Positions 24,190 through 62,668 of a DNA stretch of 64,000 bases are shown here, in pieces. The DNA is taken from contig WPIO01000047.1 in the NCBI GenBank assembly GCA_009760855.2, positions 2,744,001 through 2,808,000 of the forward strand, given 5' to 3'. The notes beneath the pieces are model-generated. The model was not told the origin of the DNA. It ran no database searches and saw only the letters and a program-made list of their open reading frames with translations. This DNA comes from Cristatella mucedo. Taxonomy: Eukaryota > Bryozoa > Phylactolaemata > Cristatellidae. The position numbers were made by a program, and so were the translations under genes. The first letter of the stretch is position 1; each line of letters begins with the position of its first letter.

Positions 24190-26950
24190 ACTTTGATCTT
24201 TGCAAAGGCAGCCAATTATAGGAATGGCGCCGGCACGTTGGGCGACTTGGGCTCGCTACACGCCCCTTTCAGTGAACAGAGGGGGTCGTGGAAGCTGATC
24301 GACCCCCTTTCCCGCGTTCTCAAGATGCGGCCGCTACCCGCTACGAAACTGCCGAGTGCGCCCACTCGTGAGACTGCACAGCATTTCTGCTTGTGCGTTG
24401 CCCTGTTCGCACGCTATCCACTCTCTTCTCTCTTGATACCGCCATCGCGCGCCCATTAGCCCCTACATCACGCACAGCTGCAAAGCGATACTTATGCAGG
24501 TGGCCCTAGGTGCACTAGCTGTGTGCCCTTTGGCTTCCGGACTTCCGAGTCGCCTTATACTTCCCTCTTCAGCTACAACATTTTAAAGGGTCCAAGTGCT
24601 TTTGTAGTGCAGCATCGTTTGCTCTGTCGCTAAACTGGGTGCTGGCCGCAGCCAACTTCGTCCAAGTCTCGCAGCAGCGTCGCGCAATCGCCTCAGCGGC
24701 AAATGCTATCAGCAATCCCGAAGTCTATCCCACACACTCCATATTTTGACGGACGTCCGGAAACGAGCACGATTCATCTGCGGAGGCAAACCTGCTTCTC
24801 TAAATGCGAGCTGTGCTAGCTCTGGACCTCGGTATTTCGGATGGCGCCAGTTCAAATACCAACGCGACACGGCGCTCATACGCCTCTTCCTGTCGAACGC
24901 TCGCGGCGGCCTTTGAAATGCTTGGCACTCTAGACGTCCGCCTGACGCGTCAGCTGCGCATTTCTTCATTAGCGCGATCTCACAGCCCCAGATGAAGAGC
25001 GACAGCGAGTGACGTCCTCGCCCCGATGGTGAGGACGCTAAGCTCTTTCAGTGCCTCTGAAGCAGTAGTCTGGCATTGAGCTGAAATGCAAGCGTCGCCA
25101 TCGCCTCTCGTTGCCAGCGGGTCGGGGAAGGGACGCTTGACCCAATTCCAGAAGAGCGGCTTAACTAAACGAGCTGCTCGCGTGCAGCCCGTCGCGTCCA
25201 AGTCGTCTGCATGCGCCGCTCGCAAGTGGCTCGCTGTGGGCGTCTACTCGAGGGCTCCGATCGAAGAGTGGATGCCGCATCGGGGCCGCGAACGTCGGAG
25301 CGTGACTGCGTATCTAGAGCACGCCCGACGAGGACAAACTGACACGTAGATGGGGCGAGAGTGCGTGCGCCGGCGCTCACGCGATTCAGAGCCGGACTCA
25401 AGCTCGCCGCCGGTCACGTGCGTCGCTCTCGCGAGCTCTCGTAGCCGTTCCCTCGGCACTAGCTTTTCTCGCTGGCCTGCGTGCAGGGTCCGCGCGGCGC
25501 CGGCGCACACACGTCGAGCGGCCGACCGTCGCGAAGCAGCGGGCCGTCGACTTGCCGCGCGGCCTGCAGCGACAGGCCTCTTTAGGACCGCCCAGGGCGA
25601 CGGCGGTGGCCCGACGTACTCCGACGCCGAGCTAACGAGGCCCGCTGCTTCGCCGAGCCAGTTTGCGGCTGCCATTTCGTGCACTAGGCTAATTGGCAAC
25701 GGCCAGCTGACGTCTCGCTTCGGTCCTTCTTTTATTTTCTTTGGCCTGCTTTCCCTTCTGCACCGGGTCTCCTTTGCGGAACTTCCGTTCCACGCAGGGG
25801 TTGGGCGGGGACAACCGCAGGCTGCCGCACCAGGCGGCGCCGCCGCCGGGAAGCTGGACAGGCGAGCTAGGAGGTGTGCGCGCGCGTAGCAGAGCAACGG
25901 CTCCCGGCTCCTCCGTTGCAAGCTCGCATGCTGCAGTTCGGTCAGCTCGCTCACTCTTTCTCTTTTCGCGCGCGGTACGCGAGAGGCGGCACCGGCGTCT
26001 GCGGCTACTGAGAGTGATAAGTTAGTCAAAGACGTAGGCTCCGCACAGATAGTCGCTGGTTAGAGCGGTTATCAGTTGGAAACGTCGCGTCTTCGGCCGT
26101 TCGCTCGCCTTACCCGATCCGCAGTTGCACCCTCGTTGGCACCGCGGCAGCCTTCGCTCAGCGCGCCGTCCAAGATGGCTCGGGGCCTTCAGGTCCTTCG
26201 TCGAAGGGTGCCCGACGCCAGACCCCGCGAAAGCCAGTTGCGGCGGCGGCGCTCAATGCGGCGAAAGCCGGCCATGTCACCGGAGCGCTGCCGGCATGGC
26301 GGCAGCGCTCGCTCGAGCTACGCTCAAGGCGAGCGTGGGCGTCAAAAGGCTAATTCCCGTTCACTGGCGCCGAGCGGCGCTCAGTTTCGCGTCGCTCGGC
26401 GGCGGGCGACTGCTCGCGCAACCTCCCCGATCCAATTAGCCACGCGCGGCCTCTTTAATGCCGGCTGCGCGCGCACCGCAAGTGCACTCTTAGCGAAGAA
26501 AGTGAATCGATCGGTACTCGAAGAAACGGCCGCGACTGTCGTGGCGACCGCCGGTTGCCTTCACGTCCGTCGTTTGACGTCGTCGCATTTAAAGCTCGGC
26601 TGGCCACCATTCGAAAGCGGTCGTCTCAAAGGATGCCGGCTCGCAGCCGAGGCGACGCACCCCTAGCTAGCAGAGCAGAAAGGGGGCGGTGGCGAAGCGG
26701 CGCTTTGGGCATTGCTGCACGTAAGCTGGTAATGCCGAGCACCACTACTCGAATAGGTGTCATCGCTACAACCCGACGGGCTGTCACCGAGAGCTCGCTA
26801 ATTAGCAAGCTCTGATTTCCGAAACTAGCCGCCGCCCTTCAACGTTCGGGCGGTGTCAATGCCAGCAGGCTTGGCTCAGCAGGCTTGCTTGACAGAGGCC
26901 TCTGCTTCCCTGGCTTCGACAGGCCGCCATCGCCGTGCCTTTAGTTCATG
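24190..26950. other. CpG-rich GC island 2
   Basis: About 2.7 kb, G+C-rich, strongest at 25.2-26.7 kb. Arg/Ala/Ser/Pro-rich frames up to 261 codons occur on both strands and none matches a family I know. A 9-bp perfect hairpin (AGGGGGTCG / CGACCCCCT) sits at 24280-24308. It ends against a LINE-A fragment at 26930. Confidence 0.6.
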
Positions 26951-27297
26951 CGTTCCCAAAGCCTGGAACTCACTTTCAACTGGTGTCACGACATCCCCTG
27001 ACTTGTGATGACATTTAAAAAGAAGCTAAAATAGCATATCTTTTTCACAGCAGCTAGTGGTTCCATGTGATTTGTCCTTTGGGTACTCATGTGTGCTGAT
27101 ACTGTGCATTCTGCCACTAACCATGTTTGCATGCTGACTTTTGCGTATGTCACTGCTAACCATGTCATCCTTGTTGTTATTGAGCATGCTACCTCTAACC
27201 ATTTGACCAAGCTTCCTTTGCAGCAGCATAAGTAAAAATGCCTAGACATAGATTAAGTTATTTGAGGGTGCTATAAAATCGCATTATTATCATTACT
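26930..27297 (+). mobile_element. LINE-A 3' fragment
   Basis: It starts at the C-terminal sequence equivalent to PKAWNSL and runs through the 3' UTR to ATTATTATCATTAC. Another copy starts immediately at 27300 in the same orientation. Confidence 0.75.
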
Positions 27298-27299
27298 AT

Positions 27300-28177
27300 C
27301 TCCTGTTGAATCAGCTCAAAATCTAGGTGTCATGTTCCAAAGTGACCTCTCGTTAGACGAGCCCGTCAGCTCCACAATCGAGTCTGCCTACTTTTAGATA
27401 CCTAACATTGCTAAAATTCGAACTTGTTTAGATAGGGATACCACGTATAAGTGGTCCATGCATTTGTGACATCCCGTCTTGACTTCTGTAACTCACTGCT
27501 TGCTGATCTACCGGCCTGTGCAGTCAGGCACTTACAGCTGGTGCAAAACTCTGCAGCTAGGCTTGTCTCTCGTCAGCGTCCCAGTCGCAGTTGCCACATC
27601 ACACTACTTCTCGCCGACCTGCACAGGCTACCAGTCAAGCAACGGATCAACTCCAAGGTTCTGTCGCTCACTTTTAGGTCCCTTCATTCTTTAGTTCCAA
27701 CCTATCTCTCAGATCTGCTCCCCCACCAGGCCAAGCATCGTACCACCCGCTTTTCGGAACCTAACTATTTACTTATACCTCGTACAGACCTCAAGTCCTT
27801 TGGAGACCTTGCATTTAGTTCGCATTCTCCCAAAGCCTGGAACGCACTCCCGACTTGTGTCAGAACATCCCTCGACTTGACCACATTTAAAAAGAACTTA
27901 AAAACACCTATTTAGGACAGCATTTAGTGGATCCCCATGATTCGTCCTTCATGTGGGTATGCAGGCTAACACTGTGCATGCTGCCACTAACCACACTTGA
28001 ATGCTGACCCTGTGCATGTCACCCCTAACCATGTTATTCATGTTGTTTATCAAGCATGATACTACTCACCATTCAATCGCGTTTCCCTTTGCAGCAAATA
28101 TAAAGCGCCAAGAAAGAGATTTGAGTTCTCTGAGGGCGCCTTATCAAGTGCATTATTATTATTATTATGATTATTAA
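27300..28177 (+). mobile_element. LINE-A, young-looking copy
   Basis: ORF 27451-27915 reads VTSRLDFCNSLLADLPACAV and HQAKHRTTRFSEPNYL. It ends with the stem-loop and (ATT)n. It shares a distinctive 3' UTR with the copy at 29625-30512. Confidence 0.85.
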
Positions 28178-28179
28178 CC

Positions 28180-28410
28180 TGATTTCGGTAGGCATGAGGT
28201 AGCCTACAGACTTCATTAAGTCAAACAAAGAGAAAGTGAGCAGCATAGCTGAGTTAGCAGGGCAGTTGAGGTAGCAAGTAGCCTGGAAGTAGCAGCTCGT
28301 GACGGCTGGGAAGGATGTGCCACAGTCGGCAGCAGGAGAGTATATGTCGTTGAGTAAAAATTGTGGAAGTAAGCTTCACAGTTTAGGATATGGAGATCAA
28401 AAGGAACGCC
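28180..28410 (-). mobile_element. LINE-B 3' fragment
   Basis: GTAGCCTACAGACTTCATTA and GTGCCACAGTCGGCAGCAGG match the terminal coding block. It directly follows the (ATT)n of a LINE-A copy. Confidence 0.7.
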
Positions 28411-29624
28411 ACTCTAACGAAAAGGTGGACAGCACCCTGATTTGCGAATACTTGCAAAGATTGCATACAGCACGAGCTCTACCCAGCACTTCCGAGTGAT
28501 TGCAAGTATGCTTGATATTGACCGTACATACTGATCGCTTGATATCGATCGCCCAAGTCCCTACATCAGCACCGAGCGATCGAAAACCTGTTGATGGCTT
28601 AATGGTCTAAGTAGGAAATCGGCTGAACGAAGTCTGTGCTTTGTCTGGCCTAGTCCGTGTACCGACCGTGGATGGGCCAGTGCCAGAGTGGAGAAGTGCA
28701 CTGACAGCCCCTGCACAGCAGAAGCACGGTTTGGTAATTCCAATCTGGAGCCCATTAGCCCAGCAAATCGGGCTGCCTATGCCGAAGCTTACTGAGAACC
28801 GGAAATGACCATTCGTGGAATGTGGCACCATTAGTATTCAATGCAACCTCTCAAAGCAGGGCAAGCAGCCATTTACAACAAAGGCTATCAGGTCAATTGC
28901 TTATCCGATTAATCTTGCTTTTAGTTGGTTGTGTGGCTAACGTTCTGCACTACGATATACTTCGGAAAGCACAAAAAGATATTCGTCGACGTTGGCCACT
29001 AGCTTTTCCTCCAAGAACGCAACAGCCCAATTGGCTTCCCTTGGCAAGCCCACCACAAATCATGCTGCCGCTCGCCAGTTCTTGCTCAGCTCCTACTACC
29101 AAAATCAACAATGTCTTTTCATTATAGCCGCTTAGGTAAGTCTTAGCTTTAGGCATATTTCTTCACCAATCCGATAACCAGTTTCCCTTGGTACTTAAAA
29201 TCCCACAGCAGTAAAGTTGTGTGCAACTATTCAATGCAGGCTAATTCAGAGGTGTCGGGTAGGCCCATACAGCCATCTCCTGATCTGGCAGGGTATAGGC
29301 ATTAATATCCTTCTGCCACCCAGCCAAGCTTAAATTTGGGAGCAGGATACAATCAAGTCCACACGATCGGTATTCGTTCTAACGAGCTATTCAGCTATCT
29401 ATAATGTAAACGATCTTCTCCAATTAGTTTCTTACTAGCTGTCTCTCATCAAGGCCGATGGTGTTCAATATAATGCAGTGCCAGTGTACAGTATGTTTAC
29501 AGGAACATAAACATGAGCCTTGACACTTCGGGTATCAGCTGATTTCAGGCATGAGACAACTACTGATGTATATATTTTCGCTAGTAGTGGGCGCTAGAGC
29601 TGCAATGCGAGTGACTTAAACAGG
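28411..29624. other. No recognised feature
   Basis: Frame 28822-29127 (101 codons) has no recognised domain. Confidence 0.45.
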
Positions 29625-30512
29625 CTCTCTGGGCCAATGACCTCTCGTTAGACGACCCCATTAGCTCCACAGTCAATTCTGCCTACTTTCTGCTACATAA
29701 CATTGCTTAAATTCGGGATTGTTTGGATAAGGATACCACGTATAAGTTAGTTCATGCATTTGTGACATCCCGTCTTGACTTCTGTAACTCACTGCTTGCT
29801 GGCCTACCGGCATGTGCAATCAGGGGCTTTCAGCTGGTGCAAAACTCTGCAGCTAGGCTTGTCTCTCGTCAGCATCCCAGTCGCAATTACCACATAACAT
29901 CACTTCTCGCCGACCTGCACTGGCTACCAGTGAAGCAACGGATCGACTTCAAGGTTTTGTCGCTCACTTATAGGTCACTTCATTCTTTGGATCCAGCCTA
30001 TCTCTCAGATCTGCTCCCCCACCAGGCCAAGCATCGTACCACCCACCTCTCGAAATCCAACAGTTTACCAATACCTCGTACAAACCTCGAATCCTTTGGA
30101 GACCGTGCATTTAGTTCGTATGCTCTCAAAGCCTGGAACTCACTCCTGACTTGCTTCACGACATCCCCTGACTTGACCACATTTAAAAAGAACTTTAAAA
30201 CACACCTTAAAAACACAACTTAAAAACACACCAGAAGATATTTAGGACAGCATTTAGTGGGTCCCTGTGATTCGCCCTTCATGTGCTTATGCGTGCTAAC
30301 AAAGTGCATGCTGCCACTAACCACACTTGCATGCTGACCCTGTGCATGTCACCCCTAACCATGTTATTCATGTTGTTTATCAAGCATGATACTACTCACC
30401 ATTCAATCGCGTTTCCCTTTGCAGCAAATGTAAAGCGCCAAGAAAGAGATTTGAGTTCTCTGAGGGCGCCTTGTCAAGTGCATTATTATTATTATGATTA
30501 TTATTATTATCA
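29625..30512 (+). mobile_element. LINE-A, young-looking copy
   Basis: ORF 29723-30223 reads LVHAFVTSRLDFCNSLLAGL and HWLPVKQRIDFKVLSLTY. A short duplication around AAAACACACCTTAAAAACAC lies near 30205. It ends in (ATT)n. Confidence 0.85.
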
Positions 30513-31059
30513 TTAATGACGATAGTACACTTAACAGTATTCAGAGAGAATTAAATCAGTTAAAACGCACTTCAATTGGCCAGGAAAAGTAGAAAATCAA
30601 CTGATGAGTCATGTCAAGTGATAATGAAAGGCACAAATGCACAAAGCACAAATGCACAAAGTACAAATGCACATGGACGAGCAAATGCTCGGGAATATAA
30701 GCTTTTGGCTTCCTCCTAATAAATGTCACCGATGTCACTCTGTCATCTGTTCAAACACATAAGCACAAATCTGTTCAAACACATAAGCACAAAGCTTCCT
30801 TTTCTTGGTAACAAGGTAAATCAAACTGGAGGGGGCATGAGGAAAGGGCTGTGCCCCAGTATAAAAAGGTTTTGGCTGTCGTGTTCAGAAGGGAAACTAC
30901 ACAAAAGTAGATTGAACAGCCTCATTTATACAGCAGCTGCTGAACCTTGGCGGCTTTTGCTCCGTTTGCATTGAAAAATTAAAATTGCTTGCTACAGAAC
31001 TCGAAATCCTGACATGAAGTGAGAGCACCGGGCTGCCGCCCAATGATTAAACAAAAGAA
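30513..31059. other. Small tandem repeats, otherwise nothing recognised
   Basis: Holds the GCACAAAT and 24-bp tandem duplications between LINE-A copies. Confidence 0.5.
30747..30794 (+). repeat. 24-bp tandem duplication
   Basis: CTGTTCAAACACATAAGC plus ACAAAT occurs twice in a row with one difference. A related GCACAAAT repeat lies at 30630-30675. Confidence 0.85.
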
Positions 31060-31660
31060 AGGTAATAATACAAATAATAACAATAATACCCTTGATAAAG
31101 TGCTGTCAGAGAACTCAATCTCTTTCTAGGTGCTTTACATTTGCTGCAAAGGAAACACGATCGAATGGTGAGTAATATCATGCTTGATAAACAACATGAA
31201 TAACCTGGTTAAGGGTGAATGCACATGGTCAGCATGCAAGTGTGGTTAGTTGCAGCATGCAGTGCCAGCACACATAAGCACATGAAGGACAAATCACAGG
31301 GACCCACTAAATGCTGTCCTAAATAGGTGTTTTTAATTTCTTTTTAAATGCGGTCAAGTCGAGGGATGTTCTGACACAAGTCGGGAGTGCGTTCCAGGCT
31401 TTAGGAGAATGCGAACTAAATGCAAGGTCTCCAAAGGACTTGAGGTCTGTACGAGGTATAAGTAAATAGTTAGGTTCCGAAAAGCAGGTGGTACGATGCT
31501 TGGCCTGGTGGAGAGCAGATCTGAGAGATAGACTGGAGCCAAAGAATGAAGTGACCTACAAGTTAGCAACAAAACCTTGAAGTAGATCCGTTGCTTGACT
31601 GGTAGCTGGGGTGTGATGTGGCAGACCAAGTAATATCAAATTGGTAGTCTAATGAATTCC
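31060..31660 (-). mobile_element. LINE-A 3' fragment
   Basis: Tail at 31060. Coding relic LPVKQRIYFKVLLLTCRSLH with 5' truncation near 31640. Confidence 0.75.
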
Positions 31661-31793
31661 TACGAAAGAACTTGTTCCGTAATTTTGACTGGATAGCTCG
31701 TCTGTGCACTATTTGCTACATGCTACTTGCTACAATCTTGCAGTGCCTAATGCTTGGTGTATGTCATCGCACGAATGCCAACCAAATCCGACT

Positions 31794-32390
31794 TTTGTAA
31801 TGTAATGTAATGTATCTCCGTCAGTAACTCCACAAAGTCATAAAGACCATGTGGGTGTTACGCAGGAAAGTTTTGTATAGCGCACTCACAGCCTAAGCGG
31901 CTTTCGGTACGCATTCGGTAGCCAACAGACTTCGTCTCATGCAACAAAGACAAAGTGGGAAGCATAGCAGAGTTAGGAGAGCAGTTTAGGTAGTGAGTGA
32001 TAGTGAGTAGCATAGAAGTAGCAGTTCAGGACCGCTGAAAAAGATGTGCCATAGTCGGCAGTTGGAGAGTAGTTGTCGTTGCGTAAGAATTGTGGAAGCG
32101 AGCTCCACAGTCTAGGACCTGCAGAGCTAAAGCTTCTGTCGCCAACTGTCTTTAAGCGGAGGAATGGGACAGCTAATTTATTGTCCACACAGGACCTGAG
32201 GGCGCGAACGGGCTGAAACTGATGCAGCAGTTCAGCTAGGTACGAAGGAGCTAAGCCGTGGCGGGCCTTGTGGGTCAGCGTAAGAACTTTGCTCTGTATC
32301 CTTTGCTCAACCGGCAACCATCCTAGCTCTTTCAGCAGAGGTGACACGTGCTCAAACCACTGGGACTTGAAGACCAGCCATTAGCTCAGT
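31794..32390 (-). mobile_element. LINE-B 3' region, well preserved
   Basis: (TAATG)n tail, then ORF 32347-31973 reading LKELGWLPVEQRIQSKVLTL and PVRALRSCVDNKLAVPFLR. It is near-identical by eye to the 18301 copy. Confidence 0.88.
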
Positions 32391-32919
32391 GGGAGAAGTT
32401 TTAGCAAAAAATAAGGCGATTGCTAAAACAGCATTTTCAATGTTATTACTTTAGACTTTTCCTCGGGGTACCATGCTGGGTCAGTCATTGTGGCCTTACG
32501 ATCTGCTCTCCCTAAATTGCATTTGTTTTGCAACTTCAGCAGACTGGCCCAATGGCGACACTCTACAATGAAACTAGATACAAGAAAAGCTCGATTTTTC
32601 TCGCAAGAATGAGCACTGGACTGGCAGTGAAGGTAACGTTAAGTTACATCAATCAGCAGGTGGCTAGCGACGATTTTAATGAAGATTTTGGAGGCATCAG
32701 AACCAGGAAGCACAGCTATTTTAACTGAGTGAGTTCAGTTGAGCCTGCTTGACAGCTGGGCTGAGTTTTCACTCAAATCGTTTGCTCTAGGTCACCACTC
32801 GAAGAGGACGGCTGCTGTTGGTGGCTTTAAAAGCAAATGAACTCTCGAAACTTCCAATGACTCAGCTGAGTGCCTCTGATTGGTTCATGTCGAACGCTTC
32901 GCCAAAAAAAAGTACGTAG
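32391..32919. other. Downstream flank of ADAL
   Basis: Lies between the ADAL poly(A) signal and a LINE-B; no feature recognised. Confidence 0.5.
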
Positions 32920-32925
32920 TTTAAT
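32920..32925 (-). promoter_or_regulatory. Probable poly(A) signal of ADAL (ATTAAA)
   Basis: ATTAAA on the minus strand lies 42 bp after the ADAL stop codon. It is the commonest variant of AATAAA and supports the gene ending here. Inferred from position only. Confidence 0.5.
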
Positions 32926-32967
32926 ATGAAGATGAATATAAGGACCGTACTCATGTCTGAGATGCAC

Positions 32968-59578
<26,611 letters not shown>

Positions 59579-60324
59579 CCAATTCCAAAAGCGTGGGTAT
59601 CCGCCCACTATGATGTACACAGGTAATAGACGTCTAGCAAGCCTATGGTGATTCAGGATTTTCTGCATCGTTCACTTCCTCAGATTGTAATATTAGCACT
59701 CTAACACGTAGCTAATTTTATTATTGTGAGGTCCTGATGGCTCAGAGGCCTTAGTACACAAAATCGGCTGCTCAGACGCAAAAGCCAACTGACTTCGTGC
59801 TAAACTTCGGCTGGCCAGAGCAAAGATTGGCCCTCGGTATTCGGCTATATCTCAATTAAAAGTTATTGCCAGGAAAACTATTCAAGATGAAGCATAAAAT
59901 GTAACTCGCGATTAGAGCCGTCAGATGTAACAAAGATCTCAATTCTGTACCCACTCCGTGTTTGAGATTTATACCTGCCTAATCAACGCATAGAGCCCAC
60001 TTTAATACGTGAAGTGAATGTCTCTGCAATCCATACCCATCAATGTTTCTAGGATGACATTCTAAGTATTATCTAATAATTGATTCAAATATATAAATGT
60101 ATTAGCTGATGGATATAGACCAAAAGCTGCCCTTAAGTTATTCCTATGAAGCTGCTAGATATTGATGCTTTATAATGGACTTAAAGGACAAGCTATAAAG
60201 ACTAGGCGACATACAACCTCTGCTTGCTTTGCTGTTAGGTGCATCAAATCTTCGCGAGCCTCATGTTACATTATGTGACATATTTTGCTCACGTGTGGTT
60301 AGTCTTATTTTATAATCGCATCAC
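59579..60324. other. Upstream flank of ADAL
   Basis: Presumed 5' UTR and promoter region. No TATA box or CpG island is evident. Confidence 0.4.
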
Positions 60325-60477
60325 TCCAGTGGCCAGGGTCTTAGTCCAGGAAGTAAGGCGCTCGCTCTTCACAACTCAGGTCATAGATTTGAGTCATCAG
60401 GCTTGCAGTGGGCAATCTTCTATTTCCCACTGCAAGCGGTGGAAATACCCATTAACGCTCTTCTACTCTACGTAATA
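60325..60477 (+). mobile_element. SINE-1, diverged
   Basis: CAGGTCATAGATTTGAGTCA (B box region), then CCCACTGCAAGCGGTGGAAA and a worn tail, cut at the poorly kept LINE-A tail at 60475. Confidence 0.65.
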
Positions 60478-60562
60478 ACCATAATAATAATTTTTCATTT
60501 ATTATAGCACTTCAGAGAACTCAGTCTCATCCTAGGTACTTTACATTTGCTGATATACAAGT
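60475..60562 (-). mobile_element. LINE-A 3' tail
   Basis: AATAATAATTTTTCATTTAT tail, stem-loop relic CAGAGAACTCAGTCTC, then TACTTTACATTTGCTG. Confidence 0.6.
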
Positions 60563-60969
60563 AGCCAGGCGAAGTTTGGTTGCCTGGGACGGCTGTAATA
60601 TGATAAAGTCCACTAGCTAGGCCAGAGCTTTGGGCTTAATCTCGGATCTCTGATGACGCCTCCTAAGATTAGAGGTTCGTAGACCGAGACTTGGGATTTG
60701 GCCCTCTCGCGTCTCTCAGCAAAGCATCCCGATGGGTGGATGGCATTCACCGACTATGCGCCCACCCACAAAAGGTCACGAGGACCCTCTGCCGGAACGT
60801 GTCTGAGATCAACTCAATCGCTGCTATGGATTTTATATTCCAAACTCTATTGTAGTATATTGTCAATAACTCTCTTCCGTGAGCTGGAGCCCTCGGCGAT
60901 CTAAGGTGTGCCCGCACTTGTCACCCCCATTACTGGAGCCAATATAGTACCAATGTCGTCTTGGTTGGT
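60563..60969. other. No recognised feature
   Basis: Frame 60698-60904 has no recognised domain. Confidence 0.45.
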
Positions 60970-61255
60970 AATAATAATAGTAATAATGATAATAATACGT
61001 TTGATAAAGCGTCCTTAGAGAACTCGATCTCTTTCAAGGCGCTTTACAATTGCTGAAAAGAAAGCACGAGTAAATGGTTAGTGGTAGCATGCTCAATAAA
61101 CAACAAGAATAACATGGTTAGGGGTAACATGCACCAGATCAGCATGCAAGTGTTGTTAGTGGCAGCATACAACAGCGTCAGCACACATAAGCACATAAAG
61201 GACGAATCACAGGGACCCGCTAAATGCTGTCGTAAATAGATGTGTATTTGGTATT
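60970..61255 (-). mobile_element. LINE-A 3' UTR fragment
   Basis: Well-preserved tail, stem-loop and UTR (AAAGCGTCCTTAGAGAACTC, then GCTTTACAATTGCTG). Confidence 0.8.
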
Positions 61256-61311
61256 TGTGCGGATTTCTGCCCATCTTCAAGGTTGCTCGGAGAAAGAAAG
61301 AGAAATGAAAA

Positions 61312-61486
61312 TACTAGCTGATTTCACAGCCTCTTTTGTATAGCGATAGAAGAGCTTTAATAGCTATCACTTCCGCTCGCAGGGGCAGTAAAAGAAAGCC
61401 CATCGCAGGCTTCGAACCGATTACCTCAGGACTGAGGTCTTTAAAAACAACCGCCTTACCCAGGGCACCGTCGCGGCTCACCGGGA
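61312..61486 (-). mobile_element. SINE-1
   Basis: TTTCACAGCCTCTTTTGTAT tail and GGCTTCGAACCGATTACCTC (B box region on the minus strand). Confidence 0.7.
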
Positions 61487-61587
61487 AGAGAGTGTCCTAC
61501 CGCTTAGGGAAGGCTGGCTTCGTTTTTCTCCCCGTAGCCTAATAGAGGTCCCTAGCTGTTCTGTTTAGTCCTCCCAGTTAGTATTCA

Positions 61588-61672
61588 AGTATTAATAATA
61601 CACTTGCTCGTCCCCTGAGAACTCAATTTCTTTCTAGGCGTTTCACATCTGCTGCAAAGGAAGCACGATTAA
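61588..61672 (-). mobile_element. LINE-A 3' tail
   Basis: CCCCTGAGAACTCAATTTCT and GGCGTTTCACATCTGCTGC. Confidence 0.65.
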
Positions 61673-61869
61673 TTTATTCTTGGTTGGAGCATGCGATGTT
61701 GTTATAACGAGGTTTAATCGACCTGCCGTTCGTCTAGTCTACCCTCAGTGACAGCGATATGGCAGCGGCGTAGCTGGGACAGGGATGTTGCTCGAGCAGG
61801 ACTTTGCCTCCACCGAAGTTTTGGTAACATACAAATGAGGGTTTTAAACCAGCTAATTAATTATTATTC

Positions 61870-62160
61870 TTATATTGACGTCTGTCCCTAATCTTGCTTC
61901 AACTGTTAAGCTAGCCTACTTTCAGCTGAGGAACATTGCAAAGCTCGGGGCCTGCTGAGACTACAGTCCGACAGCCTAATTAGTTAACGCGTTTGTGATA
62001 TCGCGTCTAGATTACTGCAATGCCTTGTATTCAAGAATATCGACTTGTGCCCTTAGTCGTTTGCTGCAGGTGTCAAACTCATCAGCTCCATATATCTGTT
62101 TACAAAGGAGCAGCCGTCGAATCACATTTCATCCTTTATAGCTTCACTAGCTCCCTGTCG
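61870..62160 (+). mobile_element. L2-like RT C-terminal relic
   Basis: ACTTTCAGCTGAGGAACATT (AYFQLxNIAK) and GATATCGCGTCTAGATTACT (ISRLDYCN) are clear; the rest is decayed. Confidence 0.55.
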
Positions 62161-62179
62161 AGCCTCGAATTGATTTCAA

Positions 62180-62182
<3 letters not shown>

Positions 62183-62228
<46 letters not shown>

Positions 62229-62247
62229 CTCTCTCTCTCTCTCTCTC
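62183..62247. repeat. (CT)n microsatellite
   Basis: CT run with one CCCC interruption. Confidence 0.96.
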
Positions 62248-62599
62248 GCTATCGTTTCGGCTTCCTGTTGACTTACCTTTCCGTGCACTAAATTAAAATC
62301 TTTTAGTGATTGATCTAAAAGTTCGCATGCACTGAAAGTTTGTGAGTAGCTTCCTATTTCCGTCGCCACCTGCAATGATTTTGCTTTCTCTAAGTCTCAC
62401 TTAAAAATACATACGTTCCACTCAGCTTTTCCTACCCCCGTTGATACGGCGTTTGCCCCCCTCCCATTTGCTTTTCTGCCCACGATTAAGTTCACGTTAC
62501 TAAACCCGGGTGACCAGCTTCTTTGTGCTTGCCAAAGCCTGACACCTTACTCGTCATTAACTCTTGGTTATTGCTTCACTTGCAGCTAGCTGCATAGTA

Positions 62600-62668
62600 C
62601 ATGAATGGCGATTTGATTGTCTTGGGGTGCTATACAAAAGCCTAATTATTAATTTTATTGTTATTTAT
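62600..62668 (+). mobile_element. LINE/SINE 3' tail
   Basis: TTGGGGTGCTATACAAAAGC followed by AT-rich TTATT repeats. Confidence 0.4.

Noticed and set aside
25244-26029. 261-codon minus-strand ORF and overlapping plus-strand ORFs (25350-25889, 26076-26666) as genes
   Set aside because: All frames are open in this GC-rich island, the translations are Arg/Ala/Ser/Pro-rich with no domain, and strands contradict each other.
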